NCBI GenBank assembly: GCA_951213105.1
Contig: OX578145.1
Span: forward strand, 117,321,239 to 117,385,238
Length of the DNA: 64,000 nucleotides
Source of the DNA: Amaurobius ferox
Taxonomy: Eukaryota > Arthropoda > Arachnida > Araneae > Amaurobiidae
Reading direction: 5' to 3'
A program made the position numbers and the translations under genes. The notes beneath the pieces are model-generated. The model made no database searches, had not been told where the DNA came from, and saw only the letters and a list, made by a program, of their open reading frames with translations. Positions 62,201-64,000 of the stretch are shown here, piece by piece; position 1 is the stretch's first letter, and each line of letters begins with the position of its first letter.

Positions 62201-63978
62201 TTAAACTTTGAATCTTATTTTAGAAAATTTCAAATTTATGAAATTTTAATTGCTATATCTGTTGTTATGAATGTGTAAAATGCTTTCACTGGAGTCTCTT
62301 TTGAGAAACAGAAGTAGAAAACATCTTTACAGACATCCATTTGATATAAATTTAAGATTGCCATATTGGCACATTCATCGCAGGGCTGCCAGATTTGGCG
62401 ACCATTCAAAGGTTCCAGAATTTTCTCAAAATAACGAATATTCTTTGAGATACGAGCCTCTTCTAGAAGTTTCTACGGAAAGTATGTAAAAGAAGACATC
62501 ACTCAGTTGGAGAGCAGTTGATGTGAGGCGAGATACATTGAATTGTGAGATACATCAATGTTTTGAGAATAGTATCAGCTGTTTCGCGAAATTAGTGAAG
62601 TATTTAATTGTTGTTTTACTGTACCTGACAGTTGTTTAATGATTTGGTGAAATAGTTATCAAGTTACTTGCTGTATATTTTTCCTGTTTACACTGTTCTT
62701 GCAAATAAATGTGTTAAATTATCCAGAAATTAGGACTCATTTTTGTATGTGGGATTCTCTGCACTTGAGGAATGGAGTAGTAGTATACCATAAGTGGGAG
62801 AGTGACAATAGGAAGAGTGTAAGATGATAGTTATTGTTCCTTATTCTAGAGTATCCAGCATACCAAGAAATACATGACAGCCCCATTGGAGGTCAATTTG
62901 GCATTATATGATAAACAAAGTTCATGAATGTTTCTTCTGGTGCAATGCAAGATCTGATGTAGAGTGGAGTTGCAAAGAATGCACGGAAAGCAGCGATCGG
63001 AAAGGACCGAAGAAGAAAACATGTGGGCCTCTTCAGTGTGTTGAAGCTCTCCGGCCACACAGTTAGTTACCGTAAGTCTTAGGGTTGGTCGTCTGGTCTG
63101 GGCCTTCCAATATTGAAGCTCTGTTCAAGAGAATAGCACTCAACATTTTGGGGCCACTACCACAGACTTTAGACAATAACAAATACATCCTAGACCCTAA
63201 TAATAATGGACAACTTCACAAAGTGGCCAGAAGCTTATGCAATCCCTGGCAAAGACTCTACAACCATCAGTGAAGTTCTAACTCGGAACAAGATATGTCG
63301 TTCCAGGGCTCCCTCGCTCATCCTTTCTGACCAGGAAACAAACTTGAACTCTGGCATATTCATGGGATTGTGCAAACTACTCGGAATGGACAAAACTAGA
63401 AATACTACTTTTCATCCTCAATCATGATAGAGAGATTAAATAGAATAATATTTAATCATCTCTCCATATTCAAAACCAGTAAGATTGGGCTGTCACCTAC
63501 CTTGTTCCTGCTGGCTTACAGAAGTATTGTCCATGAATCAACTGAACATTCTCCATCGAAAACATGGTTTGGCTGGGATCTGTGACTACAGTGTGACCTG
63601 TTGTTTGGACGACCATGTGATGCCCCTTCATTGCTATATGCAAGATCTGCATGCATGGTTGGAGGATACGTCATAACAATATATTAGCAGATAGTGTGAA
63701 ATGATCTATTTCCAGAAAACTCTATACATATGTGAAATTGTGTGGGAATAAAAATTGCATGAAATATTGGAATTTATTATTACATAATAAATTTAAAAGA
63801 AACATTTCATGCTTAAATTACCTCATCTGTAATTTCTTCCAAAAGATGTTCTTCAGAAGGATACGCCTGCAAAATTGTTGGTGCAGTCATGAGATCCATC
63901 TCTGACTTTTCTTGTCGGAATTTGGACTTAAAAGCCTGCCGTAGTGACATTCCTGCAGAACCAAAATCTACTGCTGTT
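28894..63978 (-). CDS. GRAMD4: GRAMD4 (GRAM domain-containing protein 4), 18 exons, 5' end outside the window
   Basis: Spliced from 63978 down to the stop at 28894, this gives 627 residues; human GRAMD4 is about 580. In vertebrates GRAMD4 is an E2F1-responsive, membrane-associated pro-apoptotic protein linked to mitochondria and Bcl-2 family action; the arthropod role is inferred. Visible order: N-terminal segment (1-52), Cys-rich start of a coiled coil (53-137), acidic linker (139-252) with the family motif WFASYFSEFIDDF, hydrophobic block 1 (about 285-320, containing VYHGW), an amphipathic VSDKFQLVLHVARKVQ helix (about 342-357), hydrophobic block 2 (about 385-430), NLPTDAQLE (about 443-451), and a GRAM domain (about 480-592) with RCTLINKDKS and FGAILNRDETLESI. 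All exon phases agree and every junction has GT-AG. The first codon in the window is split, so at least one upstream exon is missing. No premature stops were found, so the gene appears functional. Confidence 0.93.
29255..29640 (+). repeat. Diverged tandem duplication in the last GRAMD4 intron
   Basis: Two units of roughly 160-220 bp start at about 29265 and 29425 and share cagctag-type starts, tttatgttaaaacac, tacagaagccc, a tggcct-gaacct block and an aatagaggttt-type block. Identity is moderate, with indels. It lies about 200 bp from the terminal exon acceptor. Confidence 0.6.
29756..29817. repeat. Hairpin: 25-bp inverted repeat with a 12-nt loop
   Basis: Arms 29756-29780 and 29793-29817 pair with one mismatch; the inner 15 bases (tcttatagaacagat) are perfect. 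Confidence 0.8.
29995..30237 (+). pseudogene. THAP-domain fragment, antisense in a GRAMD4 intron
   Basis: An 80-residue open frame starts MSLRYKYCIVPKCTNTL and contains KLWCIAMKRD and VHYVCEDHF. This fits the THAP zinc finger C-x(2-4)-C-x(35-50)-C-x2-H, with the pair C8/C13, a conserved W near residue 38 and C60-x2-H63. After the last ligand the similarity stops at once, so only the DNA-binding domain remains. THAP domains occur in P-element-type transposases and in host proteins. In an intron, antisense to the gene and truncated, a transposon origin is more likely. The domain call is fairly secure; its source is not. Confidence 0.65.
30241..31440. repeat. Repeat-derived DNA with several long G runs
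   Basis: G runs lie at 30784-30798, 31031-31043 and 31121-31135, with a C run at about 30865-30873. Flanking phrases such as gccatagccgtgcattggg (30243) and gtagcatatgcagga (31007) look like ends of interspersed elements. No family could be assigned. Confidence 0.4.
31446..32240. other. Intron DNA with one hAT-like terminus
   Basis: At 31447 the sequence cagtggcggctcgtgag resembles the 5' terminus of hAT-type elements, but no inverted partner or 8-bp duplication was found. The rest is AT-rich intron. Confidence 0.35.
32262..32549 (+). mobile_element. tRNA-derived SINE, full length, copy 1 (288 bp)
   Basis: The head is tRNA-like, with an A box region (tagcccattggttagcgcg, from 32271) and a perfect B box ggttcgattcc (32314-32324). 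A body of about 150 bp follows, then a 59-nt 3' module (32482-32540) and an (AAC)n tail. The target-site duplication ACATTCAACCTTCC is perfect over 14 bp (32248-32261 and 32550-32563). Open frames across it are by-products, not genes. Confidence 0.92.
32830..33545 (+). mobile_element. piggyBac-like MITE family 1, copy 2 (716 bp)
   Basis: The termini CCCTTTCGCGACGG and GTCGCGAAAGGG form a near-perfect inverted repeat. TTAAA flanks both sides, that is, TTAA plus one A between it and the left terminus. It aligns throughout with the copies at 25838 and 35943, but carries a G-rich expansion (33229-33248). It is non-coding despite two overlapping chance open frames of about 110 codons. Confidence 0.88.
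33550..34736. other. GRAMD4 intron DNA
   Basis: A G-rich patch lies at about 33625-33650; otherwise it is T-rich intron with no recognised element. Confidence 0.5.
34737..34805 (-). CDS. GRAMD4: GRAMD4 69-nt exon, residues 553-575, GRAM domain
   Basis: Acceptor tcctatgacag, donor gaaaag/gttttt (a weaker donor than its neighbours); phase 0 both sides. It encodes PWIPGGGMAIEVTMIAP, which aligns with the VLPGSGMGIAVSTP segment of vertebrate GRAMD4. Confidence 0.9.
35659..35714 (+). repeat. Two-copy 28-bp tandem repeat beside a GRAMD4 exon
   Basis: The unit tgcaaatacaagtatgtgaa plus aataacaa occurs twice in a row, ending about 40 bp from the donor of the exon at 35755-35836. Confidence 0.85.
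35755..35836 (-). CDS. GRAMD4: GRAMD4 exon, residues 526-552, GRAM domain
   Basis: Acceptor taattttcag, donor aaaag/gtaaga; phase 2 in, 0 out. It encodes FLCFERSKSITPKNLVLALK, matching the LCFESSKS...NKVIKL core of the family. Confidence 0.93.
35943..36636 (+). mobile_element. piggyBac-like MITE family 1, copy 3 (694 bp)
   Basis: A canonical TTAA flanks both ends (35939-35942 and 36637-36640). The termini CCCTTTGCGGACGG and CCGTCCGGAAAGGG form a 14-bp inverted repeat with one mismatch. It lies about 100 bp upstream of the acceptor of the GRAMD4 exon at 35755-35836. Confidence 0.92.
36641..38160. other. GRAMD4 intron DNA with a diverged duplication
   Basis: The block around aaaatatcctggtcctgt at about 37567 recurs at about 38547 with related flanks, about 980 bp apart. 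No gene was seen. Confidence 0.45.
38167..38204. repeat. Compound (AT)n(TG)n microsatellite
   Basis: About eight AT units followed by about eleven TG units. Confidence 0.9.
38262..38333 (+). repeat. Degenerate tRNA-like (SINE head) sequence
   Basis: An A-box-like gcttaatgttatagcgc (38272-38288) and a B-box-like gagttcgaacc (38311-38321) are spaced as in a tRNA. It lacks a clean acceptor stem, so it is more likely a SINE-derived remnant than a functional tRNA. No target-site duplication was found. Confidence 0.45.
38334..39497. other. GRAMD4 intron DNA
   Basis: AT-rich intron with no recognised feature apart from the repeated block noted at about 38547. Confidence 0.5.
39498..39588 (-). CDS. 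GRAMD4: GRAMD4 exon, residues 496-524, GRAM domain
   Basis: Acceptor gatttattttag, donor aatag/gtaaaa; phase 1 in, 2 out. It encodes RRCTLINKDKSLTAAFKNGR and LYLTN, core beta strands of the GRAM domain. Confidence 0.94.
39740..39842 (-). CDS. GRAMD4: GRAMD4 exon, residues 461-494, GRAM domain start
   Basis: Acceptor taatttatacag, donor ccag/gttagt; phase 0 in, 1 out. It encodes HFCELFNLPPTETPLP, the entry strand of the GRAM domain (family FHEIFNLTENERPL). Confidence 0.92.
39843..40760. other. GRAMD4 intron DNA
   Basis: AT-rich intron; nothing recognised. Confidence 0.5.
40761..40915 (-). CDS. GRAMD4: GRAMD4 exon, residues 410-460
   Basis: Acceptor attattttag, donor aaa/gtaaat; phase 1 in, 0 out. 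It encodes GVKLFIIDYLFYRFPRVQLK and WKNLPTDAQLERK, matching the conserved IKFFLIDFIF and LPTDPQL segments. Confidence 0.94.
41440..41840. repeat. Unclassified, less AT-rich block in a GRAMD4 intron
   Basis: Base composition differs sharply from the surrounding intron, and both strands carry short open frames (minus 41541-41738 and 41651-41836) without recognisable homology. It is probably a fragment of a mobile element of unknown type. Confidence 0.3.
41841..43535. other. GRAMD4 intron DNA
   Basis: AT-rich; no feature recognised. Confidence 0.5.
43536..43645 (-). CDS. GRAMD4: GRAMD4 exon, residues 373-408, membrane segment
   Basis: Acceptor ttctttcag, donor gcag/gtaaat; phase 2 in, 1 out. 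It encodes LYMMLLAGFIASLIFPAHQL, the first half of the second hydrophobic block, matching the ASxxFP pattern of the family. Confidence 0.93.
44541..44905 (+). repeat. Two diverged ends of one interspersed repeat family
   Basis: tttagatttcccgctacagaatgcagacagacac (44608-44641) and ttggatttcctgctatagactgcacaaacagacac (about 44857-44891) are homologous. The phrase is common at one end of arthropod interspersed repeats; the family was not identified. Confidence 0.45.
44906..46971. other. GRAMD4 intron DNA
   Basis: A less AT-rich part at about 45760-46260 has no recognised homology; the rest is ordinary AT-rich intron. Confidence 0.45.
46972..47015 (-). CDS. GRAMD4: GRAMD4 44-nt exon, residues 358-371
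   Basis: Acceptor tttctttaacag, donor gaaaaa/gtaagt; phase 0 in, 2 out. It encodes NQLGHMANCLEKVK, continuing the amphipathic helix of the previous exon. Confidence 0.9.
47124..47186 (-). CDS. GRAMD4: GRAMD4 63-nt exon, residues 337-357
   Basis: Acceptor tttatttattag, donor acag/gtacga; phase 0 both sides. It encodes VSDKFQLVLHVARKVQ, nearly the same as the vertebrate VSEKFQLVLDVAQKAQ segment. The intron upstream of it is 98 bp. Confidence 0.93.
47285..47330 (-). CDS. GRAMD4: GRAMD4 46-nt exon, residues 322-336
   Basis: Acceptor tctgttttag, donor gat/gtaagt; phase 2 in, 0 out. An alternative AG two bases downstream would run into a stop, so the first AG was chosen. It encodes the RGW motif that follows the membrane segment in the family. 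Confidence 0.88.
48175..48260 (-). CDS. GRAMD4: GRAMD4 exon, residues 293-320, membrane segment
   Basis: Acceptor tattttttag, donor attag/gtatgt; phase 0 in, 2 out. It encodes VYMYTVYHGWLLPLVLFTLI, a strongly hydrophobic stretch that lines up with the HGW-containing membrane segment of the family. Confidence 0.93.
48261..49765. other. GRAMD4 intron DNA with an (ATT)n tract
   Basis: An (ATT)n microsatellite lies at about 49239-49260. Nothing else was recognised. Confidence 0.5.
49766..50654. mobile_element. TIR element, 889 bp, in a GRAMD4 intron
   Basis: The left end ACTTTCCTTATATA (49766-49779) and the right end TATATAAGGAAAGT (50641-50654) are a perfect 14-bp inverted repeat. Just inside the left end the inverted copy TATAAGGAAAGT (49787-49798) makes a hairpin. 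The phrase taagaataacctattt is repeated internally at about 50388 and 50597. No transposase frame was seen and no clear target-site duplication was found, so the superfamily is unassigned. It ends about 150 bp from the exon at 50808-50899. A diverged relative lies at 6938-7420. Confidence 0.7.
50808..50899 (-). CDS. GRAMD4: GRAMD4 exon, residues 263-292
   Basis: Acceptor tattattttag, donor tttgt/gtaagt; phase 1 in, 0 out. It encodes SLLRWNSPGTTMLAFC, the start of the first hydrophobic block. A TIR transposon (49766-50654) begins about 150 bp beyond its donor. Confidence 0.92.
50985..51010 (-). CDS. GRAMD4: GRAMD4 26-nt microexon, residues 254-261
   Basis: Acceptor aattttatag, donor ttca/gtaagt. 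It encodes only LKDNLVRF plus split codons, yet it is needed to keep phase and to supply the conserved basic segment before hydrophobic block 1. The intron downstream of it is only 85 bp. Confidence 0.85.
51687..51885 (-). CDS. GRAMD4: GRAMD4 exon, residues 188-252
   Basis: Acceptor tttgctttacag, donor cgcaa/gtgagt; phase 1 in, 2 out. It contains GWIGCFKAWFASYFSEFIDD, which aligns with the conserved WFYERFGEYVEDF-type segment of vertebrate GRAMD4, then a Glu/Asp-rich stretch ending PLTVR. Confidence 0.92.
51886..52879. other. GRAMD4 intron DNA
   Basis: AT-rich; nothing recognised. Confidence 0.5.
52880..53025 (-). CDS. GRAMD4: GRAMD4 exon, residues 139-186, acidic linker
   Basis: Acceptor ctttttgcttag; donor ctga/gtaatg; phase 2 in, 1 out. 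The reading frame is also open past the donor to a nearby stop, but only splicing there keeps phase with the next exon. It encodes a basic stretch (LRRFVRKEKH) followed by acidic, weakly conserved linker sequence. Confidence 0.8.
53672..53863 (+). other. Short ORF with a hydrophobic C-terminus (unrecognised)
   Basis: A 63-codon frame antisense to GRAMD4 ends in a hydrophobic segment (FGILVSLGIALAAIATSNF). The patch is less AT-rich than its surroundings. It could be a retroposed gene fragment or a chance frame. No homology was recognised and no promoter was seen. Confidence 0.2.
53900..54340 (+). repeat. Copy A of a long diverged interspersed duplication
   Basis: It shares ordered blocks with 55650-55960: a C- or G-run, gaaatttcaaatat, attttagtaatt, taaaatc-aagctctaatg-agaattg and a gtaactg-aata block. 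With the satellite-like monomers that follow each copy, this suggests a repeat unit of 1.5 kb or more occurring twice in this intron. Confidence 0.55.
54640..55440 (+). repeat. Satellite-like array, about 135-160 bp monomers
   Basis: Monomers begin near aaccaaaatataaaaataagctagttta. Anchors at 54689, 54849, 54984 and 55142 give spacings of 160, 135 and 158 bp. Each has an aataataaggggatggatgga block, a gtgtactctcg block and a gaattgcacaat block. A fifth, more diverged unit covers about 55320-55440. Confidence 0.85.
55650..55960 (+). repeat. Copy B of the interspersed duplication at 53900-54340
   Basis: See copy A. This copy contains a (TG)n stretch and G runs (55768-55784). Confidence 0.55.
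56275..56490 (+). mobile_element. piggyBac-like MITE, 216 bp, classic CACTAGAA termini
   Basis: TTAA occurs at both ends (56271-56274 and 56491-56494). The left terminus CACTAGAATGATG and the right terminus CATCGTTCTAGTG form an inverted repeat with one mismatch. piggyBac-type elements often start C(A/C)CTAGAA. A second inverted copy of the terminus (ctagaacgatgg, about 56456-56467) lies just inside the right end, making a subterminal hairpin. The open frame running through it is not a transposase. Confidence 0.88.
56890..57215 (+). repeat. Two more satellite-like monomers
   Basis: Same monomer as the array at 54640-55440; the anchors catataaaaatattctagttta (about 56917) and caaaatataaaaataaactagttta (about 57078) are about 161 bp apart. 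Confidence 0.8.
57216..58785. other. GRAMD4 intron DNA
   Basis: Contains a T run (57960-57981) and a two-copy tandem repeat of ggtcaaaataaaatgaaata (about 58127-58175). No gene was seen. Confidence 0.5.
58786..58927 (-). CDS. GRAMD4: GRAMD4 exon, residues 91-137, coiled coil
   Basis: Acceptor cacatttaaag, donor cctag/gtaact; phase 1 in, 2 out. It encodes a Lys/Glu-rich helix (EQLLKQLEKEKEKNRMLGEK) in the place of the coiled coil of vertebrate GRAMD4, then a Ser-rich tail. Confidence 0.88.
58928..59887. other. GRAMD4 intron DNA
   Basis: AT-rich; nothing recognised. Confidence 0.5.
59888..60002 (-). CDS. GRAMD4: GRAMD4 exon, residues 53-90, Cys-rich
   Basis: Acceptor taattttttag, donor tag/gtaatt; phase 0 in, 1 out. 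It encodes four cysteines at about residues 53, 60, 65 and 68 (C-x6-C-x4-C-x2-C) followed by the start of a coiled coil (FAQLQEQLVSIMLENQQL). The cysteine cluster has no counterpart that I recall in vertebrate GRAMD4. Confidence 0.85.
60668..60726 (-). mobile_element. Stand-alone 59-nt hairpin mini-element
   Basis: Flanked by a perfect 13-bp duplication TGTAAAATTATGT (60655-60667 and 60727-60739). In SINE orientation the terminal stem pairs CCACTC with GAGTGG, a third variant of the stem. It has the same 59-nt length as the copy at 15787 and as the SINE 3' modules. No tail is present. Confidence 0.75.
60740..61390. other. GRAMD4 intron DNA
   Basis: AT-rich; nothing recognised. Confidence 0.5.
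61408..61467 (-). mobile_element. Hairpin mini-element, first of a tandem pair (60 nt)
   Basis: Bounded on both sides by the 14-mer AACTTTGAGAGTGT (61394-61407 and 61468-61481). In SINE orientation its stem is CCGGCCGGCT with AGCCGGTCGG, a shifted but still paired version. Confidence 0.7.
61482..61543 (-). mobile_element. Hairpin mini-element, second of a tandem pair (62 nt)
   Basis: Shares the 14-mer with its neighbour on one side and has a third identical copy at 61544-61557. The stem pairs CCGTCC with GGACGG as in the full SINE. It is roughly 70% identical to the first module, although the flanking 14-mers are identical. Confidence 0.7.
61586..61874 (-). mobile_element. tRNA-derived SINE, full length, copy 2 (289 bp)
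   Basis: Reverse complement of the SINE at 32262, with B box (ggaattgaacc on the plus strand, 61811-61821), body, 59-nt 3' module (61595-61653) and a short (AAC)n tail. Its target-site duplication AAAGTAAAAACATGT is perfect over 15 bp (61571-61585 and 61875-61889). Confidence 0.92.
62263..62745 (+). repeat. Ty3/gypsy LTR, second copy
   Basis: Begins TGTTATGA and aligns with 265-720 (shared blocks include agaagtttctacgga, ctgttttactgtac and tgtgagatac-tcaat). An aataaa at about 62704 fits the LTR polyadenylation signal. The distal end is not intact, and sequence homologous to the LTR stops after tttttgtat. Confidence 0.75.
62846..63050 (+). pseudogene. Ty3/gypsy integrase remnant, zinc-binding part
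   Basis: Translations in shifting frames show HDSPIGGQFG, then CNARSDVEWSCKEC, the start of the H2C2 zinc finger and following region of gypsy integrase, then RKGPKKKTCGPLQ. Frameshifts and stops make it non-functional. It follows the LTR with no gag, protease or reverse transcriptase between them, so the element is internally deleted. The frame is cut at 63050 by the mini-element. Confidence 0.75.
63051..63110 (+). mobile_element. Hairpin mini-element inserted in the integrase remnant (60 nt)
   Basis: Flanked by TGTTGAAGCTCT (63039-63050) and TATTGAAGCTCT (63111-63122), a 12-bp duplication with one mismatch. The integrase reading frame is interrupted exactly here and resumes after the second copy, so the empty site can be inferred. 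The stem CCACAC faces GTCTGG, with one mismatch. Confidence 0.8.
63111..63676 (+). pseudogene. Ty3/gypsy integrase remnant, catalytic and C-terminal part
   Basis: Recognisable pieces in several frames are KRIALNILGPLP (63128-63163), MDNFTKWPEAYAIP (63206-63247), an SDQ motif of the DDE core (near 63338), TTFHPQS (63407-63427), LFLLAYRSIVHEST (about 63500-63541) and LLFGRPCDAPS. Stops and frameshifts separate them. The remnant is antisense to GRAMD4 in its most upstream visible intron. Confidence 0.85.
63822..63978 (-). CDS. GRAMD4: GRAMD4 exon, residues 1-52 of the visible protein
   Basis: Acceptor tgcttatag after a TG-rich pyrimidine run; donor gag/gtaatt. The exon enters with two bases of a codon already used and leaves in phase 0. 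It encodes MSLRQAFKSKFRQEKSEMDL, a basic then acidic segment typical of the poorly conserved N-terminus. An internal Met occurs at residue 10, but the frame continues upstream through the splice site. Confidence 0.85.
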
Positions 63979-64000
63979 CTATAAGCACACACACAAAAAA

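Overview
The window looks like nuclear DNA from an arthropod with a large, AT-rich, repeat-laden genome. Long introns, a tRNA-derived SINE with an (AAC)n tail, Ty3/gypsy remnants, hAT derivatives and TTAA-flanked piggyBac-like MITEs all fit a chelicerate, most likely a spider; the taxon is inference. There is one convincing host gene.

That gene is a minus-strand orthologue of GRAMD4 (GRAM domain-containing protein 4, 'death-inducing protein'). Eighteen coding exons between 63978 and 28894 were placed from splice signals and consistent reading phase. They give 627 residues: a Cys-rich/coiled-coil N-terminal part, an acidic linker, two hydrophobic blocks separated by an amphipathic linker, and a C-terminal GRAM domain. 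The 5' end lies beyond the right edge. Introns run from 85 bp to 5.9 kb and hold almost all the mobile DNA on the right half.

Layout. 1-762: 3' end of a Ty3/gypsy element (pol tail, polypurine tract, LTR). 763-28893: about 28 kb of AT-rich DNA downstream of GRAMD4 with no confident host gene. It carries piggyBac-like MITEs, hAT MITEs, a hAT element with an intact C-terminal transposase ORF (17669-18953), a TIR element (21512-22384), and a direct-plus-inverted rearrangement (14690-15527). 28894-63978: GRAMD4 exons and introns. The introns contain a THAP-domain fragment, two full SINEs, two more copies of the 0.7-kb piggyBac-like MITE, a 0.9-kb TIR element beside an exon, a satellite-like array (54.6-57.2 kb), and a decayed gypsy LTR plus integrase (62263-63676).

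The most unusual signal is a module of about 59 nt. It is the 3' end of both full SINEs and also occurs alone five times, always with nearly the same ends and flanked by target-site duplications of 12-15 bp. One copy splits a decayed integrase reading frame. Copies differ widely in sequence, yet their terminal stems stay paired through compensatory changes. This suggests a structurally constrained mini-retroelement, or an RNA hairpin recognised by a LINE reverse transcriptase.
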